Assembly (NCBI RefSeq): GCF_027921745.1 | Contig: NC_079238.1 | Span: 4,340,001-4,404,000, forward strand | Source: Schizosaccharomyces osmophilus | Taxonomy: Eukaryota > Ascomycota > Schizosaccharomycetes > Schizosaccharomycetales > Schizosaccharomycetaceae | Direction of reading: 5' to 3' | DNA: 64,000 bases | In this document: one piece after another, positions 54,962 to 64,000 of the stretch | Layout: each line of letters opens with the position of its first letter | Position numbering within the stretch: the stretch's first letter is position 1 | Program-made: the position numbers and the translations under genes | The notes under the pieces: generated by a model | What the model saw: the letters and a program-made list of their open reading frames with translations, nothing else | What the model was told of the DNA's origin: nothing | Databases searched by the model: none

Positions 54962-55066
54962 CAAAGGGCTGGTTTTCAAAGGAGAATCATATGTAACAGG
55001 CAATTGCGTTCGTCCATGCAAAATTTTGCAAGCCATTGCAACGAATATAGATCATAGTCACTGGTA

Positions 55067-55150
55067 CCGTCCATGCGTGGATGACACGGACGGCTGACTA
55101 CCCTGGAACGGTAGGAAGTTCCGGACCTTGTATACAGGGACCCAGAAGTC
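55067..55150. other. Hairpin-rich segment, possible structured RNA
   Basis: CCGTCC at 55067-55072 pairs with GGACGG at 55088-55093, with an inner GTG/CAC. A second nested structure uses GACT 55096-55099 with AGTC 55147-55150, CCCTG 55101-55105 with CAGGG 55135-55139, and GAAC 55106-55109 with GTTC 55118-55121. The strand is unknown. It could be a non-coding RNA domain or just palindromic promoter sequence. I could not match it to RNase P, MRP, SRP, U RNAs or telomerase RNA. Confidence 0.3.
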
Positions 55151-55310
55151 ACACAAAGAAGAGTTAACAAATCCCAACGACAGCTTGGGGCCCCTTATAG
55201 TAATATGGCAAACGGCATTGAAGAATAGTTTTTTAAATAATGTTGTCTATGCAAAAAAGAAGCCTCTCGTCTTTCATGTTTAAAATTGGATCTTTGGTGT
55301 TGCATGTTGG

Positions 55311-55333
55311 ACGCGACGCGTCACGTAAACAAA
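55311..55333 (+). promoter_or_regulatory. MluI-type box, half CRE and forkhead site cluster
   Basis: ACGCGT at 55316-55321 (with a preceding ACGCG) is the MBF-binding MCB core. It overlaps CGTCA at 55319-55323, a half site for Atf1-type factors on the other strand. GTAAACAAA follows at 55325-55333. The cluster lies about 900 bases upstream of ecm33 and 680 upstream of rbx1, so its target is uncertain. Confidence 0.5.
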
Positions 55334-55530
55334 TGATTCATCAAGCGGGTTCTTCGACCGAACTATTACGAGCAATGGGCGGGTCCTTCGGAACGCACTG
55401 ATAAAGTTTGAGTTATCTCGTAAGAGATAATCCATTGACCTTTTAGATCTCTTTGCGACATATAACAAAACTAGGCGAAGGAGCATCTTTAGCGTTATAT
55501 ATAAAAAAGATATAATACAATCGCTAGTAA

Positions 55531-55580
55531 GTAGTAGCAGTAGTAGTAGTAGTAGTAGTAGGAGGAGGAGGTAGGTAGGA
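55531..55580 (+). repeat. GTA/GGA trinucleotide microsatellite
   Basis: About ten GTA units at 55531-55560 (one broken by a C) run into four GGA units and then GTAG repeats. Non-coding, upstream of rbx1; likely variable in length between strains. Confidence 0.85.
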
Positions 55581-56014
55581 AATACAATAGGAAAAAGATA
55601 AATGAAAGTGATGAAAGAGAACAGATGAATTATTAAATGAAAAAAGAAAAAAGTACAAGTGCCTAATGCATCGAACGGTGACGAAACCAAAAGAATTGCA
55701 GGAATTGCAGGAATTGCCGCCAACAAGTTTGATGAACTCCGGGTCGTCGTTTCGAATTGGTTGGCAAACAAACGAAATCACTACCAACTGACAAGACCAG
55801 TGAAAATTTTTAACTCTTTTAATTCTGTTTACCATCATTGTATACCAATCATTGTTTATATAAAGAGACCGATGCTTTCTTCCACCTAGCTCGCTAAGCA
55901 AATTAAACTTGATAAGCTCGGTTCAAGCGAATACATAGGTCAACACCACGCCGACAGACGGGTTGGGTTTTCTTGAAAAAATTACCCTCTGTTTTCATTA
56001 AAAAGCTGTTCACA

Positions 56015-56643
<629 letters not shown>

Positions 56644-57414
56644 TGTTGGTACTGAAAAGAAAAGATTACGAACTTTTTATTCCCTTTCTCATTGTCCAAC
56701 CGCTTCTTCTTGTTTCGTCTTTCCATGGCCGACAATATATACTTTGAGAAAGGGATATTTCTTATGAATTCTACCTGGGTGGATGTATGGTGAAGACAAT
56801 AGCCATGATTCTTTTTGCTCCTTTACTTTGCTTGAAACAACATCACCGCTTTTACGATGGGCTCTGGAAAAGTAACCGTCGTCTTTTGGTTTTGATGATT
56901 TTGGATTTTCATTTTCATTTTACATCTTACAAGCTTCCATCTTTACCAAGTTCTACGTACTGCCAGTGGTCCAGGAAGGAGCATCTCTCGAAAAACTATG
57001 CTAACCTTACCATCATCTTTCTACGTATTTTATATTAAAAAAATCCAGATATTTCATCTCCTTTCGTTCTTGCAAACAAATGAGCTTTTTTCCATCCAAC
57101 CAAAAACACACCCTCATGTGTTTCTCTTTCTTTATAACAATGTAAATAACCGCTTCAAACAACAACAACAACTACTACTACTACATGTACATCACCAATG
57201 CTTTGAATTTTCGCCAGTACTATCCATTACTTTCTGTAACCAAACTTGCTCCTTTGCAAAACCATTGATATCCAAAGGATCAAGGAGACTTCTATCCTTT
57301 CCCAACTTTTATTTATTACTAGTCACCAAAAACATCCAATAGACCTTTTTCAGGCAAAGCATGGGATTCAAATAAGGAAAAACTAGATACTTGACTCAAC
57401 ATTGCTGTTCCTGC
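56644..57414. other. Intergenic region, rbx1 to srb10
   Basis: Tandem plus-strand genes. The region is pyrimidine-rich around 57050-57130 and carries a CAA/CTA microsatellite at 57158-57185, 230 bases before the srb10 ATG. Short plus frames show no resemblance to known proteins. It should hold the rbx1 3'UTR and a long srb10 leader. Confidence 0.5.
57158..57185 (+). repeat. CAA/CTA trinucleotide microsatellite
   Basis: Four to five CAA units followed by four CTA units, in the probable srb10 leader. Confidence 0.75.
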
Positions 57415-58609
57415 ATGAATGTTCAAGGATTGACAAAAGACTACCAAGTTGTAGGATTCATATCCTCCGGAACCTACGGAAAAGTATACAAAGTTATTTC
57501 AACAAACCAAAATGAAAAGCGCTTTTTTGCTATTAAAAAATTTAAAGCCGAAGCAAGAAATGCGGCTCCAAATGCCCAACAAACAGGCATCTCTCAAAGC
57601 ACTATACGAGAAATGATGCTTTGTAGAGAAATGCAACATGAAAATATTGTAAAGTTGATTCAAGTTTTACTAAAGGACGGAACCATTAGTATGGTTTTTG
57701 AGTACGCTGAGCATGATCTGTTACAACTTATTCACTATCATGGCCGAATGCGCACGAGAAAAATACCCCCATCTATTATCAAAAGCATCATGTGGCAGCT
57801 TCTCAACGGCCTTTCCTACCTTCATGAAAACTGGGTCATACATCGCGACTTAAAGCCTGCCAATATCATGATAACAGCTGCAGGAAAAGTTAAAATTGGT
57901 GATCTTGGCCTTGGTAGACTAATACGTGACCCTTTACTTCCACTTTACTCTAGTGATCGTGTTGTCGTTACTATATGGTATCGTGCACCTGAATTATTAC
58001 TAGGAGCTAGAGATTACACCCCTGCTATAGACATATGGGCCATTGGCTGTATCTATGGAGAGATCCTTGCTTTGACTCCTTTGTTCAAAGGTGAAGTAAA
58101 AGTGGAATCCAAAAAAGTGGTTCCTTTTCAACGTACACAAATGCTACGGATAATGGAAATATTAGGCACGCCTACTGTAGAAAGGTGGCCAGACCTTAAA
58201 TACTACCCTGATTACGATCAACTGTCTACCTTTGAAGTAAAGTATTGGAATAACTTGCTTCCCCAGTGGTACCGCACAGATAAAACCAGAGATCCCAAAG
58301 GTCTCGATTTGTTTATGAAGTTGCTTGTATACGATCCTAAAAAACGGATAACTGCTAAAGAGGCAATTCAGCATCCATATTTTACAGAAGACTCTGACTG
58401 GAGCACTACGTAAGTACCCTTATTGATTATTTTTCTTTTTTTATTTTATGGAAATTTCTCTAAACTAACCACTTTATAGCCCTTTCCTTGATCAGGGCAT
58501 CCAATATCCAGAAAGAAGAATCTTACAAGACGATTCGGATCTTCCACCAGTGAAACGGACGCTCAATACAAACGTGCTCCGAGAAACGAAGCGTTTCAAA
58601 GGAAACTAA
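57415..58609 (+). CDS. srb10: Cyclin-dependent kinase 8 of the Mediator kinase module
   Basis: Two exons (57415-58409 and 58480-58609), about 374 residues (S. pombe Srb10 is about 350). With cyclin C, Med12 and Med13 it forms the Mediator kinase module that mostly represses or fine-tunes RNA polymerase II transcription. Visible motifs: ISSGTYGKVYK (glycine loop), AIKKFK, SQSTIREMMLCREM (the C helix), HRDLKPAN from residue 143, and DLG at 163-165 in place of DFG. Asp181 lies where cell-cycle CDKs have the T-loop threonine, a CDK8-family feature, followed by VVTIWYRAPELLLGARDYTPAIDIWA. The C-terminal tail from exon 2 is basic and short. Matches SPAC23H4.17c. Confidence 0.95.
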
Positions 58610-58866
58610 AAAATTAAAACTCTCTCATACGTGTATTCTGTCATTAACGAAAAAATCATTATGATCTAAATTGGTTGAACTATCGGAAGCTCAGATAAAA
58701 TCGAGCATATATTGAAAAACAAACAAATGGAAGTTCATTTTATATATTTATAAAAAGAAATGAATGAAGCGTTCAACCCTTGTTCATGATTTTGATTCAG
58801 CTTCTCGGCCTTATCCTTCTAACTCGGTACTATGATCTATAACCTGGCCACCAGCTTTCCATAGTC

Positions 58867-60057
58867 ATGTTTCCAGAAGAGTGGAAGGCGAAATCGTTTC
58901 TGGAAGTTGGGCTGGACTATCAGAAGAAAGATTCTAATTTGAACAATAAGTTTCAAAATGCTCTACAATTGATGGATTTCGCAGATCACACTAATGAGGT
59001 AAAAAGCAACTAAAATGAAGATTATCTAATCATTCAGCCCATTTTGTTAGTTATTGCAGACTATTTAATTTGGTTCAATTATCAAAATGTTTCTTTAAAA
59101 GAAAATCCATTTTTGGCTCATCTTTTTCATACTTGGTCACATACGTCTTGTCTTGGCCGGCAATACCTCTTAGCCAATATATTATCTGGCAGAATCAAGC
59201 AATCTGTAAGTATTTTCTATGAATTGACTGGTTTTTGTATGCTCCTAAATGCTACATTTTCTGAAATTTCTACTTCTCGTCCTAAACAGTTGGTTATTAA
59301 CCATTTTGAAGAGCTCCAATTTGGTGAGTATCCTGACAATCTCTCCCATAGAACTCGTTTATTCAACGACAAAGGAAGATGTTTTAGAAGAAAATTCCAT
59401 TGTCGATGAAGGTGATTTACAACAATGGCTAGAACAACAAGAACTGTTGCCTGAAAAAACATCCTCCAATTCGACCGCTGCTATTTGGTTAACTGGCACA
59501 GATCGAGCTCTAACTTCAAACGAAGTGGTATGGTGGGCGAGACTGATAGTTTATTAACTTTCGTGTAGCAAAGCTTTTTACAAAGTCAACCGCGTTTTTC
59601 TGACAGTGATGTACCTACAGTTAAACAGATGGAAACTTTTATTCTGTTAAATTTGTCTTATGCCTCTGATATATTCTCCAATTTGATATACCGGTCAGAA
59701 CCGAATTCAAATCAAAGATTCCTCAAAAACCTTACATCTCTTTCGATAACGGTATCCAATATAGAAGTTTTGATTCAGATGTTGCTACATAACTCTACTT
59801 TGGCTTCTTCTATGACAAGCTCTGGTTCTTTTATGTACGAACTTTTGTCGTCATTTACTTCCCAGATCTCCAATTGCGACCTGTTTGAAAAAGAGCGAAT
59901 TGCTCACATAGGAAGTAGTTTCTTCCTTAAAGCCCTTGACGTACCTGTGATAAAAAATATACTGATGTTTGACTTGTATTTTGACTTGCAATCATTCTGT
60001 ATGACCGCACTACCTCAATCGACTGCATTGTTTCAAAAATTAAAAGCTATAAAATAG
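58867..60057 (+). CDS. Unrecognised helical protein, five exons
   Basis: Rebuilt exons: 58867-58998, 59038-59205, 59290-59323, 59352-59527 and 59569-60057, giving 332 residues. All junctions have plausible donors and acceptors and the phases agree, and the frame continues cleanly through each, which supports a real gene. The predicted protein is Leu/Phe/Ser-rich with many helices (FLEVGLDYQKK, PILLVIADYLIWF, LVINHFEELQF, IEVLIQMLLHN), no signal peptide and no known domain. Position matches S. pombe SPAC23H4.16c, described there as of unknown function as I remember. A helical-repeat scaffold role is possible, but that is inference only. Convergent with tsr1. Confidence 0.75.
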
Positions 60058-60253
60058 TTTAACCAAAAGTAATAATAAAATGCTAAAAGTTTTATGCAAT
60101 TTAGATAGAAGTACATCCATATAGCATTAATTTTATCAATTGTCCAACCCTAACCGAATTTAAACCAAAAAAAAAGAAACTGTATACTTTTATCCGCGCT
60201 TTCCTTAGTATGCTACAAGCAAACTGCTGGACAGCAATGACCCAAAATTAAAT

Positions 60254-62590
60254 CTACTGGAGATTATCCTCGTTGATAGTGAGCAAACGAGATCGTGCAG
60301 GATACATTCGCTTGTACAAGGACATGGCAACCGTATCTTGAACAGTAAGTTTGCCGTTAAATGTAGCCTTGAAATATCCATGAGTACCCAATGGCTCCTT
60401 AATAAATCCAGTACGACCTTGTTTGGTAAATAGCTGGATAGGTTTAAACCACATAACATCTTCAGGGTTGAAGAACATGTAACGAATAGTGATAATCTTT
60501 TTGTTAATTTTGAATGGATGGCCGGTAAGAACAGCACGCTTAACTATTACGGCAGAAGTGTCACTCTTAAGGAAAGAACCAGTAGCAGCTAAACGTAATG
60601 AACCATCAGGCATAGGCTTGAATAGTGTTACCGGCAAACCACCGAAAACTATAGGGCCAATGAGAGTACCCAATGCAAGTACCTTAGGTTGCAAATACTT
60701 GTTATATTTTTGTAGGTTATTTGTTGCACCCGATGAAGGAGGGTCGGAATACAACGGTCTCACGTACAAGCGACGTGGTCCAACTTGTAGAATCAATTCT
60801 TCTTTAGAAGCTAGAGGATCTTCATACTCCGAGTGCTTGGTAACCGTAAAGTGGGATACGCTTGTTTTATTCTCATATGCCATCAAAGAATAAAGCACAA
60901 GCATGTTGTTAGGCTGGTTATAATAATCATAAACAGAAACAGGTACATCTCGAAGCTCTACAACAACAAGCTTTCCTGGCTTGGCTTCACCAATAAACGG
61001 CTGCTTGTAAAGCTTGTTCTTTAGGTTCCGATAGTTTTCAAGCTTGAATAATTGACGCCATTCGGGGGGCTCACTTGGATCATATTCCTCAGCATCCCAA
61101 GGACTGGAAAAGAAACTACGAAGACCACGGTATTTTTTCAAACGTTCTCTTGCTAAGTCCTTAGGATCTATCTCTAATTCATCAGGAAATTCGAGCTCCT
61201 CCTGTTGCTCTTTCATCTTTTGGCGATATTCTTCATATTGTCGGGTTTCTTCCTCTTCATTTAGTTCGACAAACATTTCAGACTTGGCATCATCATCATC
61301 ACCAGCTACGCTTTCGGCCTGCTCACTAACCGGCTGCTCTTCTTCAGGACCACCTTCATTTTCAACAAGTAATTCTGTATCTTCAACATCACTATATTGT
61401 TCTTCTTCTTCATCCACACCAGGAATCCAAGTAGCCTGATAGCTAGAAGTGCCCTTTGGGACGCGTTTAGGAACCGGCACGGGTTCTTGCTCGTCATCCA
61501 AATAGTAAAAGTCATCAAGACGGACGCCTCGTGGATGCTCAGGTTCCATTTCCATCTCCATATTAAAGTCATTTGGAGCAAGGGTCTCTATTTGCTCTTG
61601 GTTTTCAGTTGGAGCAGCAAGTTCAACTAAACCAGCCTCGTTCACATTTTTGTCTTCTTCCATTGTATCGGAAGACTTCGGTTTTGAATCAGAAGCATCA
61701 TATATGCAATTTATCTGATAATCACCGAAACCTGAAATATGAACCAAGGAATCCGGATCTAAACCTTTACCACGCACTATACCTTTAACAAAGAGCTTCC
61801 CTTCATTGTACTCAACGTCTTGAGCTAAAAGGTAGGCTCGAGAATCACGCCAAAAGATACCACGAGGATGAGAAGTGCACAGAGCACGGACAACGTTGAG
61901 AGCATCCTGTGAGACATCAGAGGCAAAAACTCGGTCTTGATCAGAGAAAAAAAAGTTCATGAAACTTTGTAAGGATTTCTTAACTTCTCCACGTGTTTTC
62001 ATATTGTCAATGATGGACATATCGTTGACAACTGAAATGACACTAGATATTCCTTGGCACTGAGTTGTTCTCACTACGAGTTCACCAAATTCATCAACTT
62101 CTTGGGTGGCAGAAAGACCAAAAACTACATAATCTGAAGCTTTGCAAGCGTCGACGAGACTATAAAAGTTCTTTCCGGGTATCAGAAAGTGCAACTTTTG
62201 TTTGAACCGAGTTATCATCGTGCAATATTGATTGGAGTTCTCTTCAATTAAAGGAAGATCAGCCTCAGGATCCACTGAAGCTAACAAGTTTTTAAGGATA
62301 CTCCACGGATCAACGTTCGAGCAAAGAGGTACAATAGTAACCACCTTTGGAGCACCATTCTTGCCGCCAAAAATCCGATTATTCATAGCAGTCTCATTTC
62401 TTTTATTCAGCTGTATTTGCTTAGCATTGTTTCGTCGATCTGCTTTAGTAGAGGTGTGTTGAATACTTTTTGGACCAGTCCTATTCGGTTCGATGTTATT
62501 ACTATAACGCTCCTTTAGAGATGACTTGGAGGCATGCTTAGATTTAAACGGCTTTTTGGGCTTGACATTTGACCTGTGATGATGGGACAT
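60254..62590 (-). CDS. tsr1: Ribosome biogenesis factor Tsr1
   Basis: A single exon of 778 residues, near the family size. Tsr1 is a GTPase-like factor that sits on pre-40S particles and blocks premature subunit joining; it is related to Bms1 but does not bind GTP. The N-terminus is basic (MSHHHRSNVKPKKPFKSKHA). It has the translation-factor-like fold with HPRGIFWRDSRAYLLAQDVEY, an acidic central insert (about 390-470), and the conserved DLARERLKKYRGLRSFFSSPWD segment. The C-terminal half ends in FMTKQGR-type sequence (LFTKQGRTGFIKEPLGTHGYFKATF). No P-loop GTP-binding motif is visible, as expected for Tsr1. Matches SPAC23H4.15. Confidence 0.95.
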   Translation of the reverse strand: MSHHHRSNVKPKKPFKSKHASKSSLKERYSNNIEPNRTGPKSIQHTSTKADRRNNAKQIQLNKRNETAMNNRIFGGKNGAPKVVTIVPLCSNVDPWSILKNLLASVDPEADLPLIEENSNQYCTMITRFKQKLHFLIPGKNFYSLVDACKASDYVVFGLSATQEVDEFGELVVRTTQCQGISSVISVVNDMSIIDNMKTRGEVKKSLQSFMNFFFSDQDRVFASDVSQDALNVVRALCTSHPRGIFWRDSRAYLLAQDVEYNEGKLFVKGIVRGKGLDPDSLVHISGFGDYQINCIYDASDSKPKSSDTMEEDKNVNEAGLVELAAPTENQEQIETLAPNDFNMEMEMEPEHPRGVRLDDFYYLDDEQEPVPVPKRVPKGTSSYQATWIPGVDEEEEQYSDVEDTELLVENEGGPEEEQPVSEQAESVAGDDDDAKSEMFVELNEEEETRQYEEYRQKMKEQQEELEFPDELEIDPKDLARERLKKYRGLRSFFSSPWDAEEYDPSEPPEWRQLFKLENYRNLKNKLYKQPFIGEAKPGKLVVVELRDVPVSVYDYYNQPNNMLVLYSLMAYENKTSVSHFTVTKHSEYEDPLASKEELILQVGPRRLYVRPLYSDPPSSGATNNLQKYNKYLQPKVLALGTLIGPIVFGGLPVTLFKPMPDGSLRLAATGSFLKSDTSAVIVKRAVLTGHPFKINKKIITIRYMFFNPEDVMWFKPIQLFTKQGRTGFIKEPLGTHGYFKATFNGKLTVQDTVAMSLYKRMYPARSRLLTINEDNLQ

Positions 62591-63020
62591 CTTCGATTTG
62601 TACTGTAAGTGTCAACCGAAAAGCAGGTATATTAGTTAAAAAAAAAAAGCAAATGTTGCCGATTTCAGGAAAAAAAATGCTTTATCCAAGGCAATTAACT
62701 TTTACGAGCTTCTCTATAAAATTCCAGATTTTTTACCAAAATCCCCTGGTGTCGTTTTCAGCAAAAAAATATAAAACCAAACCACTTAATTCTTTTGATT
62801 CCGATTTCTCTTTATTCAAAAATCGGTTTGCTATTGCTCAAACGAGTGTTACGCCTAAGTGGAGTTTTTGCTGAGGGCAAAGTAAAAAGTGAGATGCGCT
62901 TGGAGTTCACATCTTATTTTCATTCTTCCTTTCTTTACTTACAATAAAAATCCCATTTCAGTCTTAGTTTAGCTTTATAAATATTCATAAATATCTAATT
63001 AATAAATAATCACATGGAGA
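62591..63020. other. tsr1 promoter and vam6 3' region
   Basis: Between two minus-strand genes. An A-rich run near 62639-62649 may be a poly-dA:dT promoter element of tsr1. No HomolD or HomolE box is seen. Confidence 0.5.
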
Positions 63021-64000
63021 TTAATAGGCTTCATAGGGAAGATTCCTATGGACCAAATATTTTTTAGCACAGCCGTAGTGTACGACAGAACCACTAAATT
63101 GTTAGTTATTATAGAAAAAAAAAAATAAAGCAAAGAATACTTACTCGGGAAATATAGAAATAACGCTCTTTCCTAATCGCTTGTGGCAATGTAAACAAGT
63201 CTTTTCTCTTGTTATAACAACTTTTTCTGAACGGATGTGGGAGAGGTCTGCATTTAAATCATTAATCCTTGTTTGGTACAACTTTGATTGTAATTCTTTC
63301 TTATTTTTTTCTTCGTAGAGTTGTCGAAATTGAGAAGACAAAAATGTATGATAAGTTTTCATGCTGGTATCTTTGGGTAACAGAGGAAAAATCCTTTTCA
63401 TTTTCAAGCGAGAGCTATACTTCGTAATAAATGATATTATTCCTTCTGGTTGTTGATTTGCGAGATCTGAAAGGTACATATAATAAGGCTCAGTCTCGCC
63501 AGTGTCCATATAAATAGAATCACAATAACCATTCGCCCCTTTCCAGTCCTTCATTTTATCTAAATATACGTCCAGCGCGTCTCTATGCCTCGATAAATGT
63601 CGATAAAGGATTACCGATGCTTCAAACAAATGATGGTCATTGGGATCGATGTCGTTAAGTATTGCATTCGCATCATATCTTCTTGATTCATTCAAGTGCT
63701 GCATGAATCCTTTTAACACACTTTCAAAACTAGCTGAGAATTTTTTATCGCTGCTCTCCCTCTCTAATTCATGAATTCGACGCAAGTACAGTTGGCCAAG
63801 GCGAGTCGAAAAGGTCTCGAGATCTGTTTTCCCAGAAGCAATTAGATTCTCTAAATAAAAGATGGAAACCTCAGAAGATACGGTCTCAAGGTAATTTAAA
63901 ACTGCACCATGAGATATAGCACTACTCCCGCTTGTATCATTAAGAAATAACCGTATCGAGGCCTTAGGATCATTAATAAGAGGAGTTCTGGCATATTCAA
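63021..64000 (-). CDS. vam6: Vam6/Vps39, HOPS tethering complex subunit (3' part)
   Basis: The last two exons (63145 to beyond 64000, and 63093-63021) of a gene that continues past the right edge; the reading frame is open to position 64000. HOPS tethers late endosomes and vacuoles to drive fusion with Rab7, and Vps39 also acts as an Ypt7-binding and TORC1-linked factor. Helical C-terminal repeats are visible (DIDPNDHHLFEASVILYRHL, RHRDALDVYLDKMKDW, YYMYLSDLANQQPEGIISF). The end has the Vps39 zinc-binding signature: CLHCHKRLGKS in exon 1, then GSVVHYGC in the last exon, reached through a 51-base intron with a CTAAC branch site. Matches SPAC23H4.14. The start lies outside the window. Confidence 0.9.

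Larger units (their letters stand above)
54418..56014. other. 1.6 kb divergent intergenic region, ecm33 and rbx1
   Basis: Unusually long for this window and GC-richer than other spacers between 54740 and 55200. It contains a TATA box, three GTAAACAAA sites, a MluI-type box, a hairpin-rich stretch at 55067-55150 and a GTA/GGA microsatellite. Listed separately below. No convincing protein frame. Confidence 0.6.

Noticed and set aside
55040-55200. RNase P, RNase MRP or SRP RNA gene
   Set aside because: Only one loose motif resemblance; other conserved regions and a Pol III terminator pattern could not be found. Kept only as an unassigned hairpin-rich segment.
55280-55901. Two minus-strand frames across the GTA microsatellite
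   Set aside because: They consist largely of repeat-derived Leu or Thr runs and low-complexity sequence; typical of translated microsatellites.

Overview
This window looks like nuclear DNA of a fission yeast (Schizosaccharomyces). The genes are compact, introns are short with GTATGT/GTAAGT donors and CTAAC branch sites, a ribosomal protein gene has HomolD and HomolE promoter boxes, and nearly every gene product matches a known Schizosaccharomyces pombe protein family. From memory of S. pombe systematic names, the order and strand follow four blocks: SPAC5D6.02c-.01, SPAC57A7.13 to .04c, SPAC167.07c to .01, then SPAC1705.02/.03c and SPAC23H4.18c to .14. The proteins are clearly diverged from S. 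pombe, so a relative such as S. octosporus, S. osmophilus or S. cryophilus is more likely than S. pombe. I cannot choose among these without a search.

Layout. 1-6 kb: a long empty leader, a serine-rich unknown gene, rps22 with a 5'UTR intron, and an RBM5/RBM10-type splicing factor gene. 6-17.7 kb: ssz1 (ribosome-associated Hsp70), mip1 (Raptor, TORC1), sec21 (gamma-COP) and a PA/RING-H2 membrane ubiquitin ligase. 17.8-18.7 kb: two divergent intron-bearing tRNA genes, Leu(CAG) and Tyr(GTA). 19-30 kb: pzh1 (PPZ phosphatase), mht1 (homocysteine methyltransferase), utp14 (SSU processome) and a large transporter-like membrane protein. 31.7-41.6 kb: pabp, hul5 (HECT ligase), a small mitochondrial-type protein and a Usp-domain protein. 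42.6-51.2 kb: pam17, snu66, ptb1, a small type I membrane protein and ire1. 51.9-64 kb: a SERF-family gene, ecm33, rbx1, srb10 (CDK8), an unrecognised five-exon gene, tsr1 and the 3' part of vam6/vps39, which runs off the right edge.

The genes are housekeeping: ribosome synthesis and translation (rps22, ssz1, utp14, tsr1, pabp), splicing (RBM5-like, snu66), protein quality control and ubiquitin (hul5, rbx1, RING-H2 protein, ire1), membrane traffic (sec21, ptb1, vam6) and signalling (mip1, pzh1, srb10). There is no operon logic; neighbours share divergent promoters or convergent 3' ends. I saw no transposon, LTR, CRISPR array or clear viral relic.

Exon structures were rebuilt by hand from splice motifs, reading frame and known protein ends. 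The main points for a second look are tiny coding exons (rbx1, the SERF gene), a frame-neutral intron in sec21, and the 1.6 kb ecm33-rbx1 intergenic region, which holds forkhead-type sites, a MluI-type box and a hairpin-rich segment.
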